From the IMG/VR virus record IMGVR_UViG_3300046804_003964, positions 1 through 42,852 of that record: 42,852 nt of DNA; one strand, written 5' to 3'. Origin of the DNA: a virus. Made by a program: the position numbers and the translations under genes. Shown here piece by piece: positions 8,206 to 16,479 of the stretch. Within the stretch, counting starts at the first letter, position 1; the number at the start of each line of letters is the position of its first letter. Under the pieces are notes generated by a model. It ran no database searches and was not told the origin of the DNA. It was given only the letters and a program-made list of their open reading frames with translations.

Positions 8206-8819
8206 GCATGTATTTTCGTGTACTGGATTGTCCCAACTATGAAGAAATCAACAACGACCTACGCGATTATGTTGTCAAATACACAACACTACTAACACCG
8301 ACGGCGCAGGGATCCTATCAATATGCAAACTTTCCAGATAAGTATGGCAAAAATATCTCACACTTTGTGCAATCCAATCCCAAATTGATCAATTATTTAC
8401 GGTCTCTTGACATGGTTATAAGAGATGCATATTTTACATTGGCCTGGGAAACAAACGTGCTGGGCTATCCTGAGTCTAGTTGTCCTATACATTTAGATAA
8501 ACCGCCGGTGGGTTGGAAATTGAATTGGCCGATTTTCAACATGGAACGAACATGTGTGAGATTTTATCATCCAAATAATCCTGATGTAGATGTCAACACC
8601 TTGGTAACAAGAACAGGTGACCCTGACAGCAAAGATAGAGACAGATACATGCTGGCCTACAAAGATTTTTATGAAGTTGAAAGACACGACTTTGCTCGCA
8701 ATCAACCGATTATTATGTATGGACAGGTGGGACACGACATTGGATTTTATCCAGATCCTGTGTTTCCTAGAATTGGACTTCAGGCAATGTTTTTTAAAGA
8801 ACCAACGCATTTGTTATGA
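8202..8819 (+). CDS. Probable 2-oxoglutarate/Fe(II)-dependent oxygenase-like protein
   Basis: The 205-residue product carries a possible facial triad on a double-stranded beta helix: H97-x-D99 in CPIHLDKPP, and a distal H178 in GQVGHDIGF. R190 follows 12 residues later (PRIGLQAMFF), as in 2OG-binding hydroxylases. Between them are beta-rich segments (WKLNWPIFNMERTCVRFY) with the aromatic and basic pattern of these folds. The call is motif-based and could be wrong in detail. It overlaps the radical SAM gene before it and the SDR gene after it by 4 bases each. Such a tight trio suggests one pathway or modification reaction series. Confidence 0.6.
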   Translation: MSMYFRVLDCPNYEEINNDLRDYVVKYTTLLTPTAQGSYQYANFPDKYGKNISHFVQSNPKLINYLRSLDMVIRDAYFTLAWETNVLGYPESSCPIHLDKPPVGWKLNWPIFNMERTCVRFYHPNNPDVDVNTLVTRTGDPDSKDRDRYMLAYKDFYEVERHDFARNQPIIMYGQVGHDIGFYPDPVFPRIGLQAMFFKEPTHLL

Positions 8820-9361
8820 AAATAGCTATCACAGGTGGAACTGCTGGTATCGGCCTGGCCCTAGCCAATGCATATCAAAGTCGAGGACATGAAATCGTGG
8901 CACTAAGTCGACGCACAGGACATAATATACGTGTGACGCCAAAAGTTGCAGATGCAATACAACCCTGTGATATGTTTGTCAACAATGCACAAGCAGGATA
9001 TGCACAGACTGACTTGTTGTTTGAAATGGCCAAACGATGGCAGGGCACAAACAAACATATTGTAGTAATCAGTACTATGATGACACAAGATCCCATCAGC
9101 GTGTTGCCTGGTATTGACATGACCGAATACCGTGTGCAAAAAGTTGCACTTGAAGAAGCAGTGCAACAACTGCGACACCATCACTTAGGAATTCAAATCA
9201 CACTGGTTCGTCCCGGCGACATAGCCACCAGCAGTGACAAAACAGTACCGCCTTCGGCAGATGTGGAGTCCTGGGCCAGTGTGTTAGTAAGCACATTGGA
9301 GATGGCACAGGCAAACAATTTGGTCATACCAGATATCAGTTTGGGACCAGCATGGCAATGA
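8816..9361 (+). CDS. Short-chain dehydrogenase/reductase (SDR)
   Basis: An NAD(P)-dependent oxidoreductase with a Rossmann fold. TGGTAGIG (6-13) is the TGxxxGxG cofactor loop, and NNAQAG (56-61) is the SDR NNAG motif. S86 and Y105-x3-K109 form the catalytic Ser-Tyr-Lys set. VRPGDIAT near 155 is the conserved PG motif. At 181 residues it is shorter than classical SDRs (about 250), mainly lacking insertions and the C-terminal substrate part. Arg32/Arg33 after the second strand hints at NADP preference. It sits in ATGA overlap with the oxygenase-like gene. The substrate is unknown; a nucleotide sugar or a glycan intermediate would suit the context. Confidence 0.88.
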   Translation: MKIAITGGTAGIGLALANAYQSRGHEIVALSRRTGHNIRVTPKVADAIQPCDMFVNNAQAGYAQTDLLFEMAKRWQGTNKHIVVISTMMTQDPISVLPGIDMTEYRVQKVALEEAVQQLRHHHLGIQITLVRPGDIATSSDKTVPPSADVESWASVLVSTLEMAQANNLVIPDISLGPAWQ

Positions 9362-10509
9362 CACCTAGAGACATGCTAACCAATCCACGTTTTTGTCCCA
9401 TGCCTTGGACTGGTCTCATGTACAATTTTGATGGTGCAGTGAAAAACTGTATTCGCAGTGGTGGTGCGCTTGGTAACATCAAAAATCAAGGCATAGAATC
9501 AATTTTGACTGACAACAATCGCCCCAGGCAACAGCAAATCGTAGATCAACAACCTGTACCAACTTGTCACACTTGCTATGATTTGGAACGTGGAAAACGT
9601 GGTTTTGATCACATCAGTGATCGTGTTTTTTACATACGTGAGTTAAAAAAAACGCCGGTTGATACCTATCAAATTGGCCGTTTTGATCTACAGACCATTG
9701 ATGTACGTTGGACAAATTTGTGTAATTTTGCCTGCGTGTATTGTGGTCCAGAATTCAGCAGTCGCTGGAGTGAAGAATTAAAAGTACAGCACTCTGTGCC
9801 TGATCAACTGCAACTGACCAATTTTAGAAACTATATCTATGATCATGCTGATCAATTACAGCATGTATACCTAGCAGGCGGGGAGCCGCTGTTGATGAAG
9901 GAAAATTTAACATTATTGGAAAAACTAAATCCCGGTACCAATATCAGAATAAACACTAACCTAAGCAAAGTTGACACCCGAGTGTTTGAAGCCATTTGTC
10001 AATTTCCAAACGTGCATTGGACAATCAGTGTGGAGACCATGGCCGAAGAATTTGAATACATTCGATACGGAGGGTCCTGGCCAGACTTTTTGGAAAATCT
10101 AAAAACAATTAAAAAGTTAGGTCACCGGATATCCTTTAACATGTTGCATTTTTTATTGAACTACAACTCAGTATTTGATTGTGTGGACTTCTTAAAAGGT
10201 CAAGGATTCCATAACAATAGTTTTGTAATAGGTGCGCTGTTGACTCCAGAATATCTAAACATTAGACATTTACCACAAACTGTGTTAAACTCTGTAAAGA
10301 GAAAGTTGCAGGACAGGATTAACCAAAAGCCCAGTTACCTTCTTGAAGACAGTTATAGAAATATGCTACACTATATTGATATACCTTTTGAGAAAAACAT
10401 TAAACAATCAATTGATACACTATCTGAAATGGATCGGCGTAGGGGCATAGACAGCAGGGCAATTTTTAAAGATTTTTATAAGGACATTAATCATGGCAAA
10501 ACCATTTGA
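9352..10509 (+). CDS. Radical SAM protein (twitch-type), copy 2
   Basis: The 385-residue product begins with the FCPMPW segment and NCIRSG/LGN motif common to twitch and SPASM-related radical SAM proteins. A TCHTCYDLE Cys pair follows (C72, C75). The core motif is CNFACVYC (C124, C128, C131) and GGEP is at 176-179. TNLS and SVET strands complete the half-barrel. ATG 9352 is used; ATG 9358, in ATGA overlap with the SDR stop, is equally plausible and removes two residues. The 3' end overlaps uvsX by 17 bases, so this enzyme is expressed with the recombination genes. The substrate is unknown. Confidence 0.87.
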   Translation: MAMTPRDMLTNPRFCPMPWTGLMYNFDGAVKNCIRSGGALGNIKNQGIESILTDNNRPRQQQIVDQQPVPTCHTCYDLERGKRGFDHISDRVFYIRELKKTPVDTYQIGRFDLQTIDVRWTNLCNFACVYCGPEFSSRWSEELKVQHSVPDQLQLTNFRNYIYDHADQLQHVYLAGGEPLLMKENLTLLEKLNPGTNIRINTNLSKVDTRVFEAICQFPNVHWTISVETMAEEFEYIRYGGSWPDFLENLKTIKKLGHRISFNMLHFLLNYNSVFDCVDFLKGQGFHNNSFVIGALLTPEYLNIRHLPQTVLNSVKRKLQDRINQKPSYLLEDSYRNMLHYIDIPFEKNIKQSIDTLSEMDRRRGIDSRAIFKDFYKDINHGKTI

Positions 10510-11548
10510 CGTAAGCAAATTCCGCAAGGAAATTACCAAGAGCATCGACGGACTGTCAATCGGCTTTAACGATCCCACAGACTGGATCTCAACAGGCAAC
10601 TATGCACTAAACTATTTGATCTCAGGAGACTTTAATCGTGGAATTCCACTAGGCAAGGTCACTGTGTTTGCTGGTGAATCGGGTGCCGGTAAAAGCTATA
10701 TATGCTCAGGAAATATTATTAAGAATGCCCAAGAACAAGGCATCTTTGTTGTTCTTATTGATTCAGAAAACGCACTTGATGAAACTTGGTTGCATGCTCT
10801 AGGCGTGGATACCGCAGAATCAAAACTGTTGAAACTGAGCATGGCCATGATTGATGACGTGGCCAAAACTATCTCAACATTCATGAGTGACTATAAAGCT
10901 CTGCCCGATGGCGAACGACCCAAAGTTCTGTTTGTTATCGACTCTTTGGGAATGTTGCTGACACCCACGGACATCAACCAGTTTGATAGCGGTGATCTCA
11001 AAGGCGACTTGGGACGAAAACCCAAAGCACTCACAGCATTGGTTCGTAACTGTGTCAATATGTTTGGTAGTTACAACGTGGGCCTGGTATGTACCAATCA
11101 CACATACGCAAGTCAGGACATGTTTGATCCTGACGATAAGATCAGCGGCGGTCAAGGATTTATCTATGCATCAAGTATTGTGGTGGCCATGAAGAAACTC
11201 AAACTCAAAGAGGACGAAGATGGCAACAAAGTCACTGATGTCATGGGTATTCGTAGTGCCTGTAAAGTAATGAAAACACGCTATGCCAAACCCTTTGAAG
11301 GTGTTCAGGTCAAGATTCCTTACGAAACAGGCATGAATCCATACTCGGGTCTTGTAGATCTTGCTGAAAAGAAAGGCTTCCTTAAGAAAGACGGCAACCG
11401 ACTGGCTTATACCACGCTCGACGGCGAAATTATCAAGTTTTTCCGCAAAGGTTGGGAATCAAATGAAAACGGCTGTCTTGACGTTGTGATGGCAGAGTTT
11501 GGAAAACGCAAGGAAGAGGTAACTACTGTTGAGGAGGAGTCTGAATGA
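10493..11548 (+). CDS. uvsX: UvsX RecA-like recombinase
   Basis: It forms filaments on ssDNA and drives strand exchange for recombination-dependent replication. The 351-residue product has Walker A GESGAGKS (61-68) and a Walker B region VLFVIDSLGMLL around 145-156. The L2-like SGGQGFIYASSIVV segment is followed by the KTRYAKPFEGVQVKIPY motif of phage recombinases. It ends in an acidic tail. AAGGA at 10480 supports the ATG. It is followed by a small acidic protein in ATGA overlap, then radical SAM copy 3 and the UvsY-like mediator. Confidence 0.96.
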   Translation: MAKPFDVSKFRKEITKSIDGLSIGFNDPTDWISTGNYALNYLISGDFNRGIPLGKVTVFAGESGAGKSYICSGNIIKNAQEQGIFVVLIDSENALDETWLHALGVDTAESKLLKLSMAMIDDVAKTISTFMSDYKALPDGERPKVLFVIDSLGMLLTPTDINQFDSGDLKGDLGRKPKALTALVRNCVNMFGSYNVGLVCTNHTYASQDMFDPDDKISGGQGFIYASSIVVAMKKLKLKEDEDGNKVTDVMGIRSACKVMKTRYAKPFEGVQVKIPYETGMNPYSGLVDLAEKKGFLKKDGNRLAYTTLDGEIIKFFRKGWESNENGCLDVVMAEFGKRKEEVTTVEEESE

Positions 11549-11808
11549 GTGAAACTATTGCAAGTGAAATTTGGGGCGAGCTTAAACGTTACATAAACAC
11601 AGTGGATCGCAACGAAGCGGCAGAAACTGTGGTTCAAATTTTAATGGACAATGATAGTGATGTTGAAGATATTCGTGATGCTTTCAAAGGTGATAGCGAT
11701 ATCAAACGTGCGTTGATTTCGTATCTTGACAACGATCGAGATTACGAAGAAGAAGATGATGAAGAAGACGACGAAGAAGAGTACGAAGACGAAGACTGGG
11801 AAAATTAA
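11545..11808 (+). CDS. Small acidic protein downstream of uvsX
   Basis: An 87-residue protein of unknown function. Residues 1-65 look alpha-helical (GELKRYINTVDRNEAAETV, with repeated hydrophobic heptads). The last 22 residues are almost entirely Asp/Glu with a few Tyr. A strong GAGGAGG ribosome site within the uvsX end precedes the ATGA start. The acidic tail could mimic nucleic acid or dock on basic surfaces of UvsX or gp32; this is inference from charge and position. It should be expressed in proportion with UvsX. Confidence 0.8.
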   Translation: MSETIASEIWGELKRYINTVDRNEAAETVVQILMDNDSDVEDIRDAFKGDSDIKRALISYLDNDRDYEEEDDEEDDEEEYEDEDWEN

Positions 11809-13043
11809 TGTCCGACAAGTTTTTTCCTATTAGAACTGACACAGCGTGTCAGTTAAAATGGAACTGGAGTACTATCAGCTTTCGTGAAGGAACCACTTGT
11901 AGTTGTCATAGAGTCAATTCAGATATTATAACACCAGACACATTTTCATTATTTCACAATACTGCTAAAAAAATACTTGATCGAGAGTTAATGTTAGAAG
12001 GACATTGGCCAACTGGAGGCTGTGAATACTGTAAAAAAATAGAGCAAGCAGGCGGCACAAGTGATCGACAGGTACATTTACAAATACCTAATTTAGTTCC
12101 GGTTGAGCTTGAGCAGGATCCTATTGCAACCATAGTTAGTCCAAAAATATTAGAAATTTATTTCAATAACATTTGTAATTTGTCTTGCTTGTATTGTTGT
12201 GACAGATATAGTAGCAAGATTGAACAAGAAAATAAAAAATTTGGAAGATTCGAATCTGATGGAATCGTAATAGAGAACAAGTCTAAGAAGTCAGATGTGT
12301 TAGGATTGACCGAGGCGTTTTGGAATTGGTTCGGCATTAATTGTCACAAACTCAGTAGATTACATGTGTTGGGTGGCGAGCCGTTTTATCAAGATGATTT
12401 TTACAAGTGTTTAGATTTTTTTGAGTCTACACCATGTCCTGATCTTGAATTTAACATTGTTAGTAATTTAATGGTTTCTCAAGACAAATTTCAAACTGTC
12501 CTTGATAAACTAAAGAAATTAGTAAGGACCAAAAAACTTAAACGGTTTGATTTAACAGCCAGCATTGATAGCTTTGGTGCTGCGCAAGAGTATGTCAGAC
12601 ACGGATTGAATTTGTCACAGTGGCGTGAAAATTTTGAGTACGCCTCTGGTCAAAAATGGATTACATTAAATATTAATCAAACATTGACCGGCCTAATTAT
12701 AAAACAAGTTCCAAATTTGATAAAATATATCAATGAACACAGGCAACATAGACCTATAGGTCATTATTTTGGTTTGCCAGTTCTTACATATAATTTTCTA
12801 CACCCAGAAATTTTTGGACCCGGATATTTTGATAAAGAATTCATAGAAATTTTAGATCTTATGCCACCAGGATCTCAGAAAGACTATATGCAAGGCATTA
12901 AATCAATGTTAGCAACGTCAAGCAGAGATTCAAATGAAATTTACAAGTTAGGCAAGTTTTTAGATGAAATTGATCATAGAAGAAATTTGAATTGGCGTCA
13001 TGTATTTCCATGGCTAGTAGAGGAAATAGAAAATGTGGTATAG
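11808..13043 (+). CDS. Radical SAM protein (twitch-type), copy 3
   Basis: The 411-residue product carries the core CNLSCLYC (C123, C127, C130) and GGEP at 189-192. It also has N-terminal cysteines (C14, C31, C33) and a GCEYC pair (C72, C75) that may bind a second cluster. A LHVLGGEPFYQDDF strand-helix and TASIDS strand follow, and the C-terminus is an MGR-type HRRNLNWRHVFPW segment. The gene is visibly more AT-rich than uvsX and many neighbours, suggesting a different history. It starts in TAATG overlap with the acidic gene and overlaps the UvsY-like gene by 11 bases. Confidence 0.86.
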   Translation: MSDKFFPIRTDTACQLKWNWSTISFREGTTCSCHRVNSDIITPDTFSLFHNTAKKILDRELMLEGHWPTGGCEYCKKIEQAGGTSDRQVHLQIPNLVPVELEQDPIATIVSPKILEIYFNNICNLSCLYCCDRYSSKIEQENKKFGRFESDGIVIENKSKKSDVLGLTEAFWNWFGINCHKLSRLHVLGGEPFYQDDFYKCLDFFESTPCPDLEFNIVSNLMVSQDKFQTVLDKLKKLVRTKKLKRFDLTASIDSFGAAQEYVRHGLNLSQWRENFEYASGQKWITLNINQTLTGLIIKQVPNLIKYINEHRQHRPIGHYFGLPVLTYNFLHPEIFGPGYFDKEFIEILDLMPPGSQKDYMQGIKSMLATSSRDSNEIYKLGKFLDEIDHRRNLNWRHVFPWLVEEIENVV

Positions 13044-13485
13044 TAAAGTTACAGCATCCTTGGACACTATTCCGGACTTTATACAGTACTACGAGCAAGA
13101 ACTAGATGAAGCCAAAAAGGATTGTCGTATAGGTGGCATCGTAGAAAAAAATATCTCTACATTGCCGGGTATCACCGAGCATCGTTTTAATCAATTACAA
13201 GAAATCGAAGCAGTTCTCAACTATCTGAATATTCAACTAAGGAAAATTAGACGCAGACACTTTCAAAAATATCTCGAAGGATATGCTCGCGCACTGACCA
13301 GTCGCGATGCAGAAAAATATGTAGACGGTGAAGATGAAGTTATTGATTTTGAAACCATAATAAATGAAGTTGCACTACTACGTAACAAGTGGCTAGGAAT
13401 CCTCAAAGGACTAGATGCCAAACAGTGGCAAATGGGACACATAGTCAGATTGCGCACAGCAGGTATGGAAGATATCAGAATATAA
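13033..13485 (+). CDS. uvsY: UvsY-like recombination mediator
   Basis: UvsY displaces gp32 and loads UvsX on ssDNA. The 150-residue helical protein matches the size of T4 UvsY (137). It has a similar layout: basic central helix (NIQLRKIRRRHFQKYLEGYARAL), an acidic stretch, then a C-terminal WLGILKGLDAKQWQMGHIVRLRTAGM segment. That last segment resembles the WGILLDFCSGALDAIKSRGFAIKHIQDMR end of T4 UvsY as I recall it. Proximity to uvsX and gp32 supports the call. Confidence 0.75.
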   Translation: MWYSKVTASLDTIPDFIQYYEQELDEAKKDCRIGGIVEKNISTLPGITEHRFNQLQEIEAVLNYLNIQLRKIRRRHFQKYLEGYARALTSRDAEKYVDGEDEVIDFETIINEVALLRNKWLGILKGLDAKQWQMGHIVRLRTAGMEDIRI

Positions 13486-14243
13486 TGTTTTTTCATAATC
13501 AACAACAAAGTCATGAACACAGTTTAGAAACTCTAAACTGGTTATACGAACATGACGATTTCATGGCCAGTATTGATACCTTGATTGATTTGGGCTGTGG
13601 AGATGGCCTGGACATTGAATGGTGGGCAACCAGAACCACACGAGATGAAAATCCTGTGCCATTAAACATCAACTGCACCGGGGTAGATCTATTGCCAGAA
13701 TTATCTATTGCTCGTCAGTACAAAAATATTGTGTATCAAAAAAATAATTTTGAAGAACAAATTTATACTCCTAAAAGTAAAAAGTACGACGTACTATGGT
13801 GTCACGATAGTTTTCAATATGCAATAAACCCATTGGCCACATTGAAACTGTGGTGGAATATAGCTGCACCCGGTGCGATGCTTTGTTTGATATTGCCTCA
13901 GACAACCAACATTGAGCACCGTAAACTGAAATTTATTCAACCTCAAGGTTGTTACTACCATTACACAATTGTAAACTTGATTCATATGTTGGCGGTGTCG
14001 GGGTGGGACTGCGAATCGGGTTTCTTTAAAAAATCTCCCAATGACCCTTGGTTACATGCAGTGGTATATCGCAGTGATCGTGAACCTCAGGATCCAAAAA
14101 CAACATCTTGGTATCAACTTGCAGAACAAGGCTTGTTGCCCAAATCAGCTGCGATCAGTGTACTCAATCACGGATATGTGGTACAAAATGAGCTAGTGTT
14201 GCCATGGCTAGATAAAAATCTAACTTGGTTCGGCCAACATTGA
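13485..14243 (+). CDS. SAM-dependent methyltransferase (class I)
   Basis: The 252-residue product has motif I LIDLGCGDGLDIEWW near residues 31-45 and an acidic ribose strand CTGVDLLPE. The motif IV region is YDVLWCHDSFQYAINP, of the Methyltransf_11 type. The C-terminal half holds an alpha-beta extension ending in PWLDKNLTWFGQH. The start is ATG 13485 in TAATG overlap with uvsY; the longer in-frame extension to 13389 lies wholly inside uvsY and is rejected. The target is unknown. Confidence 0.85.
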   Translation: MFFHNQQQSHEHSLETLNWLYEHDDFMASIDTLIDLGCGDGLDIEWWATRTTRDENPVPLNINCTGVDLLPELSIARQYKNIVYQKNNFEEQIYTPKSKKYDVLWCHDSFQYAINPLATLKLWWNIAAPGAMLCLILPQTTNIEHRKLKFIQPQGCYYHYTIVNLIHMLAVSGWDCESGFFKKSPNDPWLHAVVYRSDREPQDPKTTSWYQLAEQGLLPKSAAISVLNHGYVVQNELVLPWLDKNLTWFGQH

Positions 14244-14246
14244 AAT

Positions 14247-15035
14247 ATGTGGCCAAAGTATGCGTATGCACACGACATGCCTGGAGAAAATGCCAAATGG
14301 TCACTGACTCCTTGGCGACTCAAGGGGATGAAAGAATTTGCAAGAGTAACAGACATACCCAGTGACTATGTGTTGATCAGCAGTCATCATCCGCCCTGGC
14401 GCGAACCTTTGCGCAGTTGGATTGCTGATGGTAGGCCTTATATTGAAATTGAATATGGATATTGGGGTCCTGATACGCCACGTAGACAAACTGCTAGAGT
14501 AACCTACAATAGCCATCATAACTTAAATATCCGTGCTGTTCCTTACAGTCGCACACATTTGTTTCCTGTACCTGAACACAAATCTTGGAGAACAACTTCA
14601 GGAGAATATGTTCTAGGTATACAACCTGTGGAATCTATATTGTTAGAGCGCACTGGCGAAACACTGGAACAATTTCGCCAGCGAATTAAAAATGACATAC
14701 AACCATATTGGTCAGGTCCTATTCAATGGCGCAAAAAAATTGGAGCTAAGACTGCAAGATTTGAAACATTTCAACAGCAGGCACTTGGCGCATATGCAGT
14801 TATAGGAGAACGCACTATGTCCTGCGTTGAAGCCTGTTTGTTGGGAGTTCCTGCCTACACCGTAGACAGATCGATGACCACACTGCTCATGGGCGGAGTC
14901 GAGAATCTGGCACGACCGCAATACCCAGATCGAACAGCATGGTGGGAACACATTTGTTGGAGCCAGTTTAATAGAAACGAGTTTGAAACAACCATACCTG
15001 CAGATTTAGTAGAACAGTATCAAATCCACCAATAA
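14247..15035 (+). CDS. Capsule_synth/GT-B-like paralog A
   Basis: First of six diverged relatives (14247, 16476, 17266, 18041, 19104, 21479). The 262-residue product shows IEIEYGYWGPD in the position of the family (Y/F)ID-GYFGN motif. The C-terminal part is ERTMSCVEACLLGVPAYTVD followed by WWEHICWSQFNRNEF, matching the S-x-x-x-E-A-x-x-x-G-x-P and SYSQF blocks of the others. These blocks resemble the donor-binding half of KpsS/KpsC-like capsule enzymes and other GT-B folds. The family HP motif is absent, so catalysis is uncertain. It begins 4 bases after the methyltransferase stop. Confidence 0.65.
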   Translation: MWPKYAYAHDMPGENAKWSLTPWRLKGMKEFARVTDIPSDYVLISSHHPPWREPLRSWIADGRPYIEIEYGYWGPDTPRRQTARVTYNSHHNLNIRAVPYSRTHLFPVPEHKSWRTTSGEYVLGIQPVESILLERTGETLEQFRQRIKNDIQPYWSGPIQWRKKIGAKTARFETFQQQALGAYAVIGERTMSCVEACLLGVPAYTVDRSMTTLLMGGVENLARPQYPDRTAWWEHICWSQFNRNEFETTIPADLVEQYQIHQ

Positions 15036-15038
15036 ATA
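15031..15038 (+). promoter_or_regulatory. Candidate late promoter box (AATAAATA)
   Basis: ATAAATA fits the T4-type late core and ends 5 bases before ATG 15044, the same spacing as at the terminase gene. The upstream gene's stop (15033-15035) overlaps it, so chance occurrence is possible. Confidence 0.35.
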
Positions 15039-15043
15039 TCGGC

Positions 15044-15802
15044 ATGAAAATCGTTATTGTTACTGGTGGATTTGATCCGTTGCATTCGGGTCACATTGCC
15101 TATTTCAAAGCAGCAAAAACTCTTGGAGATCGATTGGTTGTTGGTCTCAATTCTGATGAGTGGCTGGTTCGTAAAAAAGGCAGACCTTTTATGCCCTTGC
15201 AAGAAAGAATGGCCATTGTGGGCAATCTCGAGGTAGTTGACGAAGTTGTAATTTACAACGACGACGATGGTTCTAGTTGCGATGCTATTCAACTGGTCAA
15301 GGCACGCTACCCAGCTGCTGAAATTGTATTTGCCAACGGCGGCGACCGCACACAACACAACATCCCTGAGATGAGTGTAGAAGGTGTTGAATTTGTATTC
15401 GGGGTAGGCGGACAAGATAAAAAGAATTCTAGTAGTTGGATACTGGAAGATTGGAAAAAGCCCCGAACACAACGTAGCTGGGGTTATTATCGTGTGCTGC
15501 ACGAAGTTGGTTCACACACCAAGCTCAAGGAACTCACAGTCATGCCCAAAACATGTTTGAGTATGCAACGTCACGAGCAACGTGCAGAGTTTTGGTTTGT
15601 GGCCGAAGGCGAAGCTACGGTATATACTGTTGACAGCAAAAGCACTGACACAGAACTCAAATGTTCTATGACAATGCACGAAAACACTTGGATCTGTGCC
15701 AATGAGTGGCATCAACTGTGCAACGAATCTGACCAGCCTTTAAAACTTATCGAAATTCAATACGGTGACAACTGTATAGAAGAGGACATTGAACGCAGAT
15801 GA
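15044..15802 (+). CDS. Cytidylyltransferase-like domain fused to a mannose-6-phosphate-isomerase-type cupin
   Basis: Two domains can be seen in 252 residues. Residues 1-140 are an HxGH nucleotidyltransferase: GGFDPLHSGH (8-17) with H14 and H17, NSDEWLVRKKGRP, and the R-x-x-x-V-D-E-V-V strand. This is like RfaE-C or TagD, which make ADP- or CDP-activated sugars or glycerol. Residues 145-252 match the type II PMI cupin: RSWGYYRVLHE, LTVMPKTCLSMQRHEQRAEFWFVAEGEA, then WHQLCNESDQPLKLIEIQYG. Metal ligands are probably H177 and E182. The fusion could activate and isomerise a sugar for the neighbouring transferases. The following GT8-like gene overlaps by 4 bases. Confidence 0.88.
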   Translation: MKIVIVTGGFDPLHSGHIAYFKAAKTLGDRLVVGLNSDEWLVRKKGRPFMPLQERMAIVGNLEVVDEVVIYNDDDGSSCDAIQLVKARYPAAEIVFANGGDRTQHNIPEMSVEGVEFVFGVGGQDKKNSSSWILEDWKKPRTQRSWGYYRVLHEVGSHTKLKELTVMPKTCLSMQRHEQRAEFWFVAEGEATVYTVDSKSTDTELKCSMTMHENTWICANEWHQLCNESDQPLKLIEIQYGDNCIEEDIERR

Positions 15803-16479
15803 AACCTATTCCTGTGTTTGTTGGGTATGACCCCAGAGAAGCAGTGACTTATCATGTGTGTGCTAATTCTATAATTAGAAATGCATCGGCACCTGTGGCT
15901 ATTATACCATTGGCCTTGAATCTGTTTGAGGACTATATCGAAACTCACACCGATGGATCAAACCACTTTATCTATAGCCGTTTTTTGGTTCCACATCTAA
16001 TGGAATACACAGGACATGCTATATTCATTGACGGCGATATGATTGTGCGAGGAGACATTCTGGATCTTTGGAATTTGAGAGATGTTTACAAGGATGTACA
16101 GGTAGTCAAACACGATTATAAAACAAAGATGCCTGTGAAATATTTAGGAGCAAAGAATGAAGATTATCCAAGAAAAAATTGGAGTAGTGTTATTTTATGG
16201 AATTGTAACAGTTTCCCTAATCGCAAGCTTACTCCTGATTATATCCAGCGAAGTACCGGTGCTGAACTTCATCGTTTCACCTGGTTAGACGATGCTAGAA
16301 TTGGGGAACTACCACCTGAATGGAATTGGTTGCCCGATGAATACGGTGCAAATCCCAATGCCAAGCTGTTGCATTACACTCTGGGATCACCATGCTTTCA
16401 TGAATTTGCTACTACTCCTCAAGGAGATGAATGGCATCACGAACGCATGCTGACCGATTATTGTCAGCAAAGAACGTGA
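15799..16479 (+). CDS. Glycosyltransferase, GT8-like
   Basis: The 226-residue product follows GT8 architecture. PVFVGYDPREAVTYHVCANSI forms the N-terminal nucleotide site. The metal site is FIDGDMIVRGD (D78-x-D80). NWSSVILWNC matches the acceptor-side strand, and KLLHYTLGSPCF is the late His-containing motif that also coordinates metal. The start is in ATGA overlap with the cytidylyltransferase-cupin gene, so donor activation and transfer are probably co-translated. Donor and acceptor are unknown. Confidence 0.88.
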   Translation: MKPIPVFVGYDPREAVTYHVCANSIIRNASAPVAIIPLALNLFEDYIETHTDGSNHFIYSRFLVPHLMEYTGHAIFIDGDMIVRGDILDLWNLRDVYKDVQVVKHDYKTKMPVKYLGAKNEDYPRKNWSSVILWNCNSFPNRKLTPDYIQRSTGAELHRFTWLDDARIGELPPEWNWLPDEYGANPNAKLLHYTLGSPCFHEFATTPQGDEWHHERMLTDYCQQRT

